Notes under the pieces: model-generated | The model's input: the letters and a program-made list of their open reading frames with translations, nothing else | Databases searched by the model: none | What the model was told of the DNA's origin: nothing | Position numbers and translations under genes: made by a program | Part shown: positions 25,213 through 33,591 of the stretch, one piece after another | Position numbering within the stretch: position 1 is the stretch's first letter | Layout of the letters: each line of letters starts with the position of its first letter | From: Paenibacillus mesophilus | GTDB lineage: Bacteria > Bacillota > Bacilli > Paenibacillales > NBRC-103111 | Reading direction: 5' to 3' | NCBI RefSeq assembly: GCF_005938385.1 | Contig: NZ_VCRA01000025.1 | Location: 43,091 to 107,090 of the forward strand | Length of the DNA stretch: 64,000 nt

Positions 25213-26264
25213 CCGACCCGCTTCACCCTCACATCCCCGATGAACGTGCTCACGTTGACGCGAATCCGTTTATCCGCTTCGGCATAGGCCGGGGATTCGG
25301 CTTTCATATTGCGGAACAATCCGCCTTCCCATCTGTCGAACACGCTCATGTCGCCCAGAAAAGCCGATGCCCTGACGCTGATTTCGAGCTGCAAATCATT
25401 CGGGACGAATATTTTCACGTCTCCGACGAAGGACGATATATTGATCGTCGTTTCCCCGTAAGGAATATTGGCACGCGTCAAATCGATCTCCGTATCTCCG
25501 ACGAAATGGGAGATGTTGAGCGGCTTCAGCTCCCAATATTCGCGGCCGATCCGCACGTCGCCGATAAAGCTGTTCCGGTTGTCGGCTCTGCCGTCGTAGG
25601 AGCAGCCGTCCCATCCATGGCTGTGCCCGCCGTGCTTCCACTGCTTCCATTCGTGCTTCCATTCGCGCTTGCGCTGCCTAAGCTCGTCTTTCCATTCCCG
25701 GTTGCGCTGCTTCCATTCTTGCTTGGCCTCGCTCCAGCTTCCCCCGCTATGGTTCATTGCCTGCGGCGGAGGCGGAGTTTGGGGGCCGGCAGTATACATC
25801 CCTTGAGAGCTATCGCCTGAAACCGGATCGGACGGGTTCGCATCGCCGCCGGAGTACGGTTTCCACTCTTTGGGTGTATATGGCTCAGGTTCAGGATCGA
25901 TTCTTGGCGTCCTCGGCCGGAACAACATCTGCAAGCCGACTAGGATCAGGATAGCGGGTATCGCATATTTGAACAAATCCCCGACGCTGAAATTCGGAAT
26001 CCAGCCGAAATTTTTATTCAGAAACACCAGACCGAGACCGATCATAACCGAGCCCCATATGAACGAGCCGATGTAGCCGTGTCCGAAGTGGCGTACGGCC
26101 AAAATCCCCTTAAGCCCGATAATGATCAGCACTACCGGCCAGAAGTTCGAGAAAATGTAACCCAGATCGACCGTAATCATGCCGGTCTGATTGAGCAAAA
26201 ATACGATGCCGATCGCAATGAGCACCAATCCGCCGACCGACTTGCCCCAAAAGCCGTTTCTCAT
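25209..26264 (-). CDS. liaF: LiaF-type negative regulator with long hydrophilic linker
   Basis: 351 residues from ATG 26264 (GGAGG 8 nt upstream). Four membrane helices in the first ~110 residues (GGLVLIAIGIVFLLNQTGMI, FWPVVLIIIGLKGIL, GSVMIGLGLVFLN, AIPAILILVGLQMLF). A Pro-rich linker follows, then an unusual Trp/Lys/Arg-rich stretch (~190-230, with repeated EWK units) and the C-terminal beta domain (ISHFVGDTEIDLTRA, ISSFVGDVKIFVP, VSTFIGDVRVKRVG). LiaF holds LiaS inactive without envelope stress. The basic, Trp-rich linker is not typical of the Bacillus protein and could contact membrane or DNA; that is inference. Confidence 0.88.
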   Translation of the reverse strand: MRNGFWGKSVGGLVLIAIGIVFLLNQTGMITVDLGYIFSNFWPVVLIIIGLKGILAVRHFGHGYIGSFIWGSVMIGLGLVFLNKNFGWIPNFSVGDLFKYAIPAILILVGLQMLFRPRTPRIDPEPEPYTPKEWKPYSGGDANPSDPVSGDSSQGMYTAGPQTPPPPQAMNHSGGSWSEAKQEWKQRNREWKDELRQRKREWKHEWKQWKHGGHSHGWDGCSYDGRADNRNSFIGDVRIGREYWELKPLNISHFVGDTEIDLTRANIPYGETTINISSFVGDVKIFVPNDLQLEISVRASAFLGDMSVFDRWEGGLFRNMKAESPAYAEADKRIRVNVSTFIGDVRVKRVG

Positions 26265-26312
26265 AGTGAATTCCTCCAGGCGTATGGTTCGCCACCCGTT
26301 CTGCTTACTAAC

Positions 26313-26341
26313 ATTGTATTGGATTTCCGGTAGGAAACAAA
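26313..26341 (-). promoter_or_regulatory. Possible promoter of the lia operon
   Basis: Minus strand TTTGTT, 17-bp spacer, TACAAT. The -10 is good, the -35 weak. It is about 50 bp upstream of liaF. Confidence 0.45.
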
Positions 26342-26433
26342 GAGTCGGCGGATTGATTCGTACTCCGTCTCCGGACCGAGTCTTGGATGGACTATCGGAA
26401 GCGAGGCTTCCGAGCTTCCGCAAAACGGAAAAA

Positions 26434-26460
26434 CGCAAAAAGCCCCACGGAAAAGTGGGA
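26434..26460 (-). terminator. Terminator of the small spore-protein-like gene
   Basis: Minus strand CCCAC / GTGGG stem with a 6-nt loop, then GCTTTTTGCGTTTTT. A further GC-rich hairpin (GGGGGCCCGCGGGC region, 26488-26508) lies between it and the gene. Confidence 0.8.
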
Positions 26461-26520
26461 CCGGCGCATACTGATATCTCGAAAGGCGGGAGCCCGCGGG
26501 CCCCCGTCTTCTCATCTTTA

Positions 26521-26637
26521 TTAGCGGTTGGTGTTCTGGTTGACGTTGTTTTGCGCTTTTTTGTTGGCGCCGGCTGTAGTCACTTCTTCGGCAAACTCGG
26601 CGTTGTTCTTCCGGTTTTTATTTTTGTTCTTCGCCAT
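26521..26637 (-). CDS. 38-residue basic, Asn/Lys-rich protein, probable small spore protein
   Basis: Short gene with a strong GGAGGTGA ribosome binding site 9 nt from the ATG. The product begins MAKNKNKNRKNNAEFAEEVT and ends NQNTNR; it is basic, Asn/Gln-rich and has no hydrophobic segment. The pattern EFAEE..TAGANKKAQNNVNQ recalls gamma-type small acid-soluble spore proteins, but is too short for certainty. Its ribosome binding site is locked in a perfect 11-bp hairpin (26642-26680). Terminator follows. Confidence 0.65.
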   Translation of the reverse strand: MAKNKNKNRKNNAEFAEEVTTAGANKKAQNNVNQNTNR

Positions 26638-26641
26638 GTAA

Positions 26642-26680
26642 AGTCACCTCCACAAAACGTATTATTTGATGGAGGTGACT
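26642..26680 (-). promoter_or_regulatory. Hairpin sequestering the ribosome binding site of the 38-residue gene
   Basis: AGTCACCTCCA (26680-26670 on the minus strand) pairs perfectly with TGGAGGTGACT (26652-26642) across a 17-nt loop. The 3' arm contains the GGAGG that serves the ATG at 26637, so folding would block translation. Confidence 0.6.
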
Positions 26681-26736
26681 ACTTTATGTAATCCCGTGCT
26701 TACCAACCGGTATGTATTCTTGTTACGTTACCGTCC

Positions 26737-27267
26737 TTATTCGGACTTCAAATACGGATCGTTCAGCATCGCCCTCAGCTGCTCCTTGCCCCGGTGAATA
26801 CGAGCTTTGACGGTCCCGACGGGCAGATCCATCCGTTCCGCGATTTCTTTGTCCTTCCAATCGTAATAATATTTATAAGTCAATATTTGTCTTGTTTTGT
26901 CGTCCAGCTTCTTGATTTCTTCGAAAATGATATTGCGCATCACACGCTCCTCGACCCCTTCGGCCGCAACGAGCGGCATGCCGTTCTCCTCGGCGTCGCC
27001 GAGCGAGACGGCAACTTTGCGCTTGATCATATTGTATGCCGTATTGGTGGCGATCACTTTGGCCCATTGGATCAGCTTATCCCGGTCGCGCAGCGTATCC
27101 AGCTTGCGCAATATTTTCACCCACGATTCCTGTACGGCGTCCATCGCTTCCGTCTTGTTGCGAATGATAGAGTAAGCCACTATAAACATTTGCTTGTACA
27201 CGTCCATTAGCAATGCATCTTGCTCTTCCGCGCTATTTAATTCCGTATGCAGCAATCCCGTTCTCAT
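26737..27267 (-). CDS. ECF-type RNA polymerase sigma factor
   Basis: 176 residues. I chose ATG 27267 (GGGAG 9 nt upstream) over in-frame starts at 27276 and 27306. Region 2: MDVYKQMFIVAYSIIRNKTE, AVQESWVKILRKLDTLRD and LIQWAKVIATNTAYNMIKR. Region 4: LDDKTRQILTYKYYYDWKDK then DLPVGTVKARIHRGKEQL, the DNA-recognition helix. No anti-sigma gene is adjacent, unlike most ECF loci. It may be controlled by its own promoter or by an unlinked partner. Position between lia and cell-wall genes suggests an envelope role, by context only. Confidence 0.88.
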   Translation of the reverse strand: MRTGLLHTELNSAEEQDALLMDVYKQMFIVAYSIIRNKTEAMDAVQESWVKILRKLDTLRDRDKLIQWAKVIATNTAYNMIKRKVAVSLGDAEENGMPLVAAEGVEERVMRNIIFEEIKKLDDKTRQILTYKYYYDWKDKEIAERMDLPVGTVKARIHRGKEQLRAMLNDPYLKSE

Positions 27268-27344
27268 CAGGCTCATCTCCCAGAAACAGGAATTAACCAT
27301 TGCCAATGAATGCGTTTCCTATATGGAACATATTAGCATAGAGT

Positions 27345-27398
27345 TGTAGAAAAAAAAAGAAACCAATGCACTGTTCTCGACAAAACAGGACATCGGTT
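27345..27398 (-). terminator. Terminator of the 3D-domain gene
   Basis: Minus strand AACCGATGTCCTGTT pairs imperfectly with AACAGTGCATTGGTT, followed by TCTTTTTTTT. Confidence 0.75.
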
Positions 27399-27405
27399 TT
27401 TGCGG

Positions 27406-28152
27406 CTATAGATCCAACGAACCGATTTTTTGCGACGATACCGCAGTCATCACGTCATCCCACAAATCGAGCGTTTGTTCCGTGACGCGGCCGTTGCCAT
27501 GCTTGACGACGAATACTTGGACGGTCCGTTTTCCCCATTCTTTATAGATTTGGGCCTTCGTTGTATAGTACAGGTCGATCTTCTTCCCTTTGATCGCCGA
27601 ACCGGTATCGGCCACAATTCCGTAGCCGTACCCCGGGATGTAAAGAATCGTCCCGAGCGGAAACACCTTCGGATCGGCCGCTATGGTTGACAGCACTCCC
27701 TGCCGCACCTTTACCCCCGAGAACGTAATGCCGTACTCGGGATGGCCGGGTCTTTTGCCTGTAGATTCGACTCCCGCGTAATATCCCGTAGCGACTACTT
27801 CCATCGAGCCCTTAAATTGCGACACATCTCCATGCAGCATCGGGAACCGTTTATTTTTTTCGATAAGCTCCTGGCGGGATTTGAGTTTGGACAGTCTTTC
27901 CGCTACGGACTCGCCGGCGGATGCGGCGGCCGGAACGTCCGGTTTGACCGCTTGTGCGGGAAGCTGCGATGGTTCGTCGGAATTCAGCGGATTGCCGGCA
28001 ACGGCGGATGCGGGAGCCGCGCCCCCCGATGTTACGGAATACGCTTTTCCGGCGGCCGAGTTGCTTTCCATAGGTCCCGGTACGGCCAGCAGTGCCGAAC
28101 AGAGCAGGGCGGTCCGAAACCGTCTGGATTGACAAAACGTCGACAATAACAT
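27406..28152 (-). CDS. Secreted 3D-domain protein (cell-wall lytic type)
   Basis: 248 residues. A hydrophobic N-terminal stretch (~12-25, LLCSALLAVPGP) acts as export signal or anchor. An Ala/Ser/Pro-rich low-complexity linker follows to ~residue 85, and a basic segment (LSKLKSRQELIEKNKR). The C-terminal 3D domain (~115-220) begins MEVVATGYYAG and has FPLGTILYIPGYGYGIVADT and GKKIDLYY, the three-Asp signature of YocH/resuscitation-factor-type enzymes related to lytic transglycosylases. No LysM or G5 domain is present. Likely trims peptidoglycan during growth or germination. TGGAGGT ribosome binding site. Confidence 0.85.
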   Translation of the reverse strand: MLLSTFCQSRRFRTALLCSALLAVPGPMESNSAAGKAYSVTSGGAAPASAVAGNPLNSDEPSQLPAQAVKPDVPAAASAGESVAERLSKLKSRQELIEKNKRFPMLHGDVSQFKGSMEVVATGYYAGVESTGKRPGHPEYGITFSGVKVRQGVLSTIAADPKVFPLGTILYIPGYGYGIVADTGSAIKGKKIDLYYTTKAQIYKEWGKRTVQVFVVKHGNGRVTEQTLDLWDDVMTAVSSQKIGSLDL

Positions 28153-28385
28153 TATATGGTTACCTCCAATTAGGAAGAGGTTTCCCCGAAATGCGGCGAT
28201 CTATACGGGAGCCGGAACTTAAAAACGGAATGGTGTTGAATCGGCGGGCACTCCCTATGCAAAAGGAAGAACCAGCCTTGTTACTTGCATTGCTCGACAT
28301 CCGGCACAACGAGAGCGGTGTTCGGAAATCGAATCATCCCATTTTGCTTGACGCTTGTCGATTGAAAGGCCTCCGCAGGCCGCCA

Positions 28386-28420
28386 AAAACCCCCGTGAAC
28401 GATCTGTTCATGGGGGTTTG
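28386..28420 (-). terminator. Terminator of thrZ
   Basis: Long stem ACCCCCGTGAAC / GTTCATGGGGGT with a 5-nt loop; the minus-strand tail is TTTTTGG. Confidence 0.9.
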
Positions 28421-28443
28421 ATATGGCGTTTGCTGCCGCAGCC

Positions 28444-30357
28444 TCATTTGCGATTCCGGATATCATCGTTGATTCTCTCCGCGACCTGCTCCGCTTCCAT
28501 TACGCCGATGTCGCCTTCTCCTCTGAGGCGGACGGAGACCATGCCGTCGCGTGCTTCATCCTCGCCGACGATGAGCATGTAGGGCGTTTTGGACAGCTGT
28601 GCTTCGCGGATTTTGTAACCGAGCTTCTCGCTTCGCAAGTCCGCGTCCGCCCGGATGCCGGCCGTGCGAAGCAGCTGCACCGTCCGTTTGGCATAGTCGT
28701 CGAATTTCTCGGACACGGGAATGACCGTCGCCTGAACCGGAGAGAGCCATACCGGAAACGCTCCTGCGTAATGCTCCGTCAAAATGCCGATAAAGCGGTC
28801 TATCGACCCGTACACGGCGCGATGAATGACGACGGGGCGAAGCTTCCGGTTCGACTCGTCCACGTAGGATAGGTCGAATTTGTCCGGCATTTGAAAATCC
28901 ACTTGGATTGTGGCGCACTGCCAGCTTCTTCCGATCGCGTCACGGATATGGAAATCGATCTTCGGCCCATAGAAAGCTCCGTCGCCTTCGTTTAGACGGT
29001 ATTGAACGCCGCGCCGCTCCAGTACGTTCCGCAAAGCCCCCTCCGCCTGCTCCCACAATTCGTCGGACCCCATCGATTGTTCGGGTCTTGTGGAAAGCTC
29101 CATCGCATACTCGAACCCGAACACACTGTACATGCGGTCGATCAGATCGATAACTTGGCCGATCTCATCCTCGATCTGGTCCGGACGGGCGAAGATGTGG
29201 GCGTCATCTTGGCAAAACGTGCGGACACGCATCATCCCGCCCAAGCTCCCCGACAGCTCGTGACGGTGCACCTGTCCGAATTCCGACAGCCGGATCGGCA
29301 GCTCGCGGTACGAATGCATCGTATTTTTGTACAGGATCATATGACCGGGGCAGTTCATTGGCTTCAAAGCAAAAGCCGTCTCGTCGACTTGGCTGAAATA
29401 CATATTGTCGCGATAATGATCCCAATGCCCGGACTGCTCCCACATTCTCCGGTTCATCATGAACGGAGTGCGGACTTCTTCGTAGCCGTGCTCGGCTTGC
29501 AGGCGGCGCGAGAACTGTTCGAGCTCATTGCGGATAACCGTCCCCTTTGGCAAATAAAACGGCATGCCCGGCGCTTCCTCGGAAAACATGAACAGCTCCA
29601 GCTCCTTGCCTAGCTTGCGGTGATCCCGCTTCTTCGCTTCCTCCAGCCTGACGAGATGCTCCTCCAGTTCCGCCTTCCGCGGATAAGCCGTACCATATAC
29701 GCGCTGCAGCATCTTATTGTCGGAATTCCCGCGCCAGTATGCGCCCGCAACGCTTAGCAGCTTGAACGCCTTAATGCGCCCCGTCGAAGGGAGATGCGGT
29801 CCCCGGCACAAATCGGTAAACTCGCCCTGCTCGTATAGCGAGATGACGGTATCCTGAGGCAGATCGCGAAGCAGCTCCAGCTTGAGCGGATCGTCCAGCT
29901 CGGAGAATAGCTGCACCGCTTCTTCGCGGCCCACTTCCCGGCGCCGGATCGGCAAATTCTCCTGCACGATCTTCTCCATTTCCCGCTCGATGTTCTGAAG
30001 CTCTTCCGAAGACAACGGGTGCTCGAGATCGACATCGTAGTAAAATCCGTCCTCAATGACCGGGCCGATTCCGAGCTTCACCGATTGATGGCCGTAAATC
30101 CGTTTCAGCGCCTGCGCCATCAGGTGAGCCGTACTGTGGCGATACACTTCGAGTCCTTCCGCCGATTCGAGCGTCACAATCTCCACCTTCGCGTCCCGCT
30201 CCAGCCGGTAGCTCAAGTCGACGGCTTTGCCGTCCACTTTTCCCGCCACCGCGTTTTTTTTCAACCCCTGGCTGATCGCGCCCGCTATTTCCTCGATGCT
30301 CGTTCCTGGTTGAAACTCCTTGACCGCCCCGTCGGGCAATTGGATTTGAATAGACAT
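28444..30357 (-). CDS. thrZ: Threonyl-tRNA synthetase, ThrZ type
   Basis: 637 residues. Domains in order: TGS (1-65); editing domain with H74/H78 (RHSTAHLMAQAL) and DLCRGPHLPSTG; class II catalytic core (motif 2 region with MNCPGHMILYK, TFCQDDAHIFARPDQ, GDGAFYGPKIDFHI, CATIQVDFQMP, HRAVYGSIDRFIG); anticodon-binding domain (ATVIPVSEKFDDYA to the end). The text SEEAPGMPFYLPKGTVIRNE and WEQSGHWDHYRDNMYFS match Bacillus ThrZ better than ThrS. AAGGAGGAAG ribosome binding site. Controlled by the T-box at 30701-30990, but 340 bp separate that terminator from the start codon. In Bacillus, thrZ is the starvation-induced copy. Confidence 0.93.
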   Translation of the reverse strand: MSIQIQLPDGAVKEFQPGTSIEEIAGAISQGLKKNAVAGKVDGKAVDLSYRLERDAKVEIVTLESAEGLEVYRHSTAHLMAQALKRIYGHQSVKLGIGPVIEDGFYYDVDLEHPLSSEELQNIEREMEKIVQENLPIRRREVGREEAVQLFSELDDPLKLELLRDLPQDTVISLYEQGEFTDLCRGPHLPSTGRIKAFKLLSVAGAYWRGNSDNKMLQRVYGTAYPRKAELEEHLVRLEEAKKRDHRKLGKELELFMFSEEAPGMPFYLPKGTVIRNELEQFSRRLQAEHGYEEVRTPFMMNRRMWEQSGHWDHYRDNMYFSQVDETAFALKPMNCPGHMILYKNTMHSYRELPIRLSEFGQVHRHELSGSLGGMMRVRTFCQDDAHIFARPDQIEDEIGQVIDLIDRMYSVFGFEYAMELSTRPEQSMGSDELWEQAEGALRNVLERRGVQYRLNEGDGAFYGPKIDFHIRDAIGRSWQCATIQVDFQMPDKFDLSYVDESNRKLRPVVIHRAVYGSIDRFIGILTEHYAGAFPVWLSPVQATVIPVSEKFDDYAKRTVQLLRTAGIRADADLRSEKLGYKIREAQLSKTPYMLIVGEDEARDGMVSVRLRGEGDIGVMEAEQVAERINDDIRNRK

Positions 30358-30398
30358 ACCGACTTCCTCCTTTATATGGTTTTAAATGCATCTCGCCT

Positions 30399-30509
30399 CC
30401 GTTAGGAACTTTAGCGGATGACGTTTCTTCTTTCTAACGACCGGGACTTGCCGGTCCGAAAGCCCAGGTCGTAAGCTAGGGCGGTAATTCCGTTAAAGTT
30501 CCTTAGCGG
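30399..30509. repeat. 111-bp element bounded by ~19-bp inverted repeats
   Basis: CCGTTAGGAACTTTAGCGG (30399-30417) is nearly the reverse complement of the 20-nt arm at 30490-30509. The interior is itself partly self-complementary (GACCGGGACTTGCCGGTC). No coding sequence. It lies between the T-box terminator and thrZ. Confidence 0.6.
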
Positions 30510-30700
30510 AAAAAAACGCTTGATTTCTCGTTCCTCGACCCGAATAGCGGAATATATTGCATCTATTTTCTCTTTTTTCAGCGGATTGCTCGCCATTTCC
30601 GGTCATTTTTCAGGAAATAAGATCTTTTTTTCCTCTATTTGTTCGGCGCAACGAGTTTCCGCCCGAATAACGTCATTTTTTTCCTTTATTTATTGGAGGC
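30510..30700. other. AT-rich spacer between the T-box terminator and thrZ
   Basis: No gene is supported. It contains loosely repeated GAATAGCGGAA/TTTCCGCCCGAATAAC segments and T-rich runs, transcribed only if the T-box reads through. Confidence 0.5.
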
Positions 30701-30990
30701 AAAAAAAACACGCCCGATCCCGTGAGGGACGAGCGTGCTGCCGTGGTTCCACCCTTGTTCGTTTCGCCGGACGTCCCCGAAAGGACGCAAAGCAAAACCT
30801 TATGGCATCCGGTAACGGGGATGGGACGGCATAAGCTACCCGGGACCGCATCGAACATAATGCAGGTCCTTTCGCAAATGCGGCTGCAAAGTGGTAAACG
30901 TCCGGTTCGGACTTGAGGGGCTCTCACCTGTCCCCCTCTCTCTGGAAAGCGTCACCGGCGTTCTTGTCTTCGGTCGATGCCTATATAGTA
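30701..30990 (-). promoter_or_regulatory. T-box leader of thrZ
   Basis: Minus strand carries the T-box sequence AGGGTGGAACCACG (30755-30742), the conserved CCGTTACCGGATGCC stem, and a terminator (stem at 30709-30737, then eight T). The segment GTTTACCACTTTGCAGC is shared with the thrS leader and contains ACC, a threonine codon, as probable specifier. Uncharged tRNA-Thr should bind and prevent termination. The leader begins right after thrS. Confidence 0.92.
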
Positions 30991-31000
30991 TGGGAGTGAA

Positions 31001-32938
31001 TCAAACTTTCTTCGTGCGAATCTCTTCGGTAATCATCGATACGACCGCGTCGGTTGCGTGAGCGCCGATGTCGCCTTCGCCGCGCTTACGGACGGACAGC
31101 GTGCCGGCGTTTACTTCATTCTCGCCGACAACGAGCATGTAAGGCGTTTTCTCGAGCTGCGCTTCGCGGATTTTGTAACCGAGCTTCTCGTTGCGGAGAT
31201 CGGCTTCGGCGCGGACGCCTGCGGCCAGCAGCTTCTCGGTCGCTCGCTTCGCATAATCGTCGAATTTGTCCGATACGGGAATGACGACGGCTTGCACCGG
31301 CGACAGCCAGGTCGGGAGCGCGCCGGCGAAGTTTTCGAGCAGGAATGCGGTCATCCGTTCCATCGTGCTTATGATGCCGCGGTGAATGACGACCGGGCGG
31401 TGCTTGTTACCGTCTTCGCCGACATACTCGAGCCCGAACCGCTCCGGCAGCAGGAAGTCCAGCTGTGCGGTAGAGAGCGTCTCTTCCTTCTTGAGCGCTG
31501 TCTTGATCTGCACGTCGAGCTTCGGTCCGTAGAACGCCGCTTCGCCTTCGGCTTCGTAATACGGCAGCTTCAGCTCCTCGACGACCTCCTTCAGCATCCG
31601 TTGGGACATTTCCCACATCTGATCGTCCGGATAATATTTCTCGGTGTCGTTAGGGTCGCGGTACGACAGACGGAAACGGTACTCCTTGATGCCGAAGTCT
31701 TCGTATACGCGCTGGATCAGTCCGATAACGCGCGCGAATTCTTCCTTGATCTGATCCGGCCGCGCGAAAATATGGGCGTCGTTCAACGTCATGGAACGTA
31801 CGCGGTGCAGACCGGTCAGCGCTCCGGACATTTCGTAGCGGTGCATCGTGCCGAGCTCGGCGACGCGGATCGGCAGGTCGCGGTAGCTTCTCATATCGCT
31901 CTTGTAAATCATCATATGGTGAGGACAGTTCATCGGACGGAGCACGAGCTCCTCGTTGTCCAGCTCCATCTTCGGGAACATGTCTTCCTGATAATGCTCC
32001 CAGTGTCCGGATATTTTATACAGCTCCACGCTGCCGAGAACCGGCGTATAGACGTGATGGTAGCCGAGCGATTCTTCCAGATCGACGATGTAGCGTTCCA
32101 GCAGGCGGCGAAGCTTCGCGCCTTTCGGCAGCCACAGCGGAAGTCCTTGCCCGACTTCCTTGGAGAAGGTGAACATTTTCAGATCTTTGCCGATCCGGCG
32201 ATGGTCGCGTTTCTTCGCTTCCTCCAGCAGAACGAGATGTTCGTCCAGTTGTGCCTTTTTCGGGAAAGCCGTGCCGTAAATGCGCTGCAGCATTTTGTTT
32301 TTGGAATTGCCGCGCCAGTATGCGCCCGCGACACTGAGCAGCTTGAACGCCTTGATGCGGCCCGTCGAAGGCAGATGCGGCCCCCGGCACAAGTCGAAAA
32401 ATTCGCCTTGATCGTAAATCGTAATGACGGAATCTTCAGGAAGATCGCGGATCAGTTCCAGCTTGAGCGGGTCTTCCAGCTCGGTGAAAATGCGCACCGC
32501 TTCTTCGCGGCTTACTTCGCGGCGGACGATCGGCAAATTTTCCTGCGTAATTTTGTCCATTTCCTTCTCGATCTTCTCGAGATCTTCCGACGACAGCGGC
32601 TGCTCCAGGTCGATATCGTAGTAGAAGCCGTCTTCGATGACCGGACCGATACCTAGCTTGATCGCTTTGGTGCCGTAAATCCGCTTCAGCGCTTGAGCCA
32701 TCAAATGCGCCGTGCTGTGGCGGTATACTTCGAGACCGTCGGCGGAATCGAGCGTGACGATCTCCACCTTGGCGTTGCCTTCGAGCTTATGGTTCAGGTC
32801 GACGACTTTGCCGTTTACCTTGCCGGCGATCGCATTTTTTTTCAGGCCGGAGCTGATCGAGCCGGCTACGTCTTCGATGGTCACTCCGGTTTCGTATTCG
32901 CGGACCGCTCCGTCGGGTAAAGTTACTTTGACAGACAT
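31001..32938 (-). CDS. thrS: Threonyl-tRNA synthetase, ThrS type
   Basis: 645 residues. Same domain order as thrZ: TGS (1-65), editing domain (RHSTAHLMAQAL; DLCRGPHLPSTG), catalytic core (RPMNCPHHMMIYKSDMRSYR, MTLNDAHIFARPDQ, GEAAFYGPKLDVQI, LSTAQLDFLLPERFGLEYV) and anticodon-binding domain (AVVIPVSDKFDDYAKR). The insert LALKKEETLS and the sequence GLPLWLPKGAKLRRLLERY identify it as the ThrS type, distinct from its neighbour. AGGAGG ribosome binding site. Its T-box terminator lies 655 bp upstream of the start codon, an unusually long repeat-filled spacer. Confidence 0.94.
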   Translation of the reverse strand: MSVKVTLPDGAVREYETGVTIEDVAGSISSGLKKNAIAGKVNGKVVDLNHKLEGNAKVEIVTLDSADGLEVYRHSTAHLMAQALKRIYGTKAIKLGIGPVIEDGFYYDIDLEQPLSSEDLEKIEKEMDKITQENLPIVRREVSREEAVRIFTELEDPLKLELIRDLPEDSVITIYDQGEFFDLCRGPHLPSTGRIKAFKLLSVAGAYWRGNSKNKMLQRIYGTAFPKKAQLDEHLVLLEEAKKRDHRRIGKDLKMFTFSKEVGQGLPLWLPKGAKLRRLLERYIVDLEESLGYHHVYTPVLGSVELYKISGHWEHYQEDMFPKMELDNEELVLRPMNCPHHMMIYKSDMRSYRDLPIRVAELGTMHRYEMSGALTGLHRVRSMTLNDAHIFARPDQIKEEFARVIGLIQRVYEDFGIKEYRFRLSYRDPNDTEKYYPDDQMWEMSQRMLKEVVEELKLPYYEAEGEAAFYGPKLDVQIKTALKKEETLSTAQLDFLLPERFGLEYVGEDGNKHRPVVIHRGIISTMERMTAFLLENFAGALPTWLSPVQAVVIPVSDKFDDYAKRATEKLLAAGVRAEADLRNEKLGYKIREAQLEKTPYMLVVGENEVNAGTLSVRKRGEGDIGAHATDAVVSMITEEIRTKKV

Positions 32939-32989
32939 GCTTGTCTCCTCCTAGTGTTTGGTTTGCTCTTGCAATTGATCTTGCTCTTG

Positions 32990-33088
32990 AAAGCCTGGAA
33001 AGCGGAGCTTTCCGGCGATTTGCTTTGCTTTGCTTTTGGCATTTGGCTTTTGCCCTTTAAAGCTTGGAAAGCGGAGCTTTCCGGCGAT
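32990..33088. repeat. Two 30-bp direct repeats with internal palindrome
   Basis: AAAGCYTGGAAAGCGGAGCT with its continuation occurs at 32990-33019 and 33059-33088. The core GGAAAGC-GGA-GCTTTCC folds into a hairpin. Lies just upstream of the thrS ribosome binding site. Confidence 0.8.
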
Positions 33089-33257
33089 GCTTTTTGCCTT
33101 TGCCTTGCCTTTGCCCTTGCACTTGCTCTGCTCGAAAGAAAGCTTCATGACACCGTCATGACGCGGCTCCCTAAACGCAGCACCCATCGATCCTCAGAAG
33201 CAGCAGTCAGACCATAAAGGGGCATCAACTTCCCATACACCCGCCGCATGAAAGCGG

Positions 33258-33309
33258 GTCTTCAGGAAGAGAGGCGTTCTCCGGAAGGGAAGCCTCTCTT
33301 CCTGAAGAC
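33258..33309. repeat. Perfect 18-bp inverted repeat in the thrS spacer
   Basis: GTCTTCAGGAAGAGAGGC (33258-33275) and its exact reverse complement (33292-33309) with a 16-nt loop. It could act as a terminator-like or RNA-processing hairpin; no T-run follows. Confidence 0.75.
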
Positions 33310-33311
33310 AT

Positions 33312-33569
33312 AGAGCGCTCCCCGCACCCTGGTTCCGCCGAAGACGGCCCCGTAACTCCGACGCACCCTTGCGGGGTCTTGGGGTAGCCGCCCCGAGTCC
33401 TCCCCCTTGGCGAAGGGGGAAAGAGGGGGATCGACCTCAAAGAGCGCTCCCTGCACCCCACTTCCGCCGAAGACGGCCCCGTAACTCCGACGCACCCTTG
33501 CGGGGTCTCGGGGCGCCGCCCCGAGTCCTCCCCCTTGGCGAAGGGGGAAAGAGGGGGATCGATCTTCCT
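33312..33569. repeat. 129-bp direct duplication in the thrS leader region
   Basis: Two adjacent copies (33312-33440 and 33441-33569) of a GC-rich unit containing GCCGAAGACGGCC, CTTGCGGGGTCT and CCCCCTTGGCGAAGGGGG. They differ at only a few positions. Apparent open frames across it exist only because the repeat lacks stops. Confidence 0.88.
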
Positions 33570-33591
33570 GAAAGAGGGGGATCGATAAACG

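Noticed and set aside
31058..32656. Long open frame on the plus strand opposite thrS
   Set aside because: It is antisense to a complete threonyl-tRNA synthetase and has no ribosome binding site or family resemblance; high GC at third positions explains its length.
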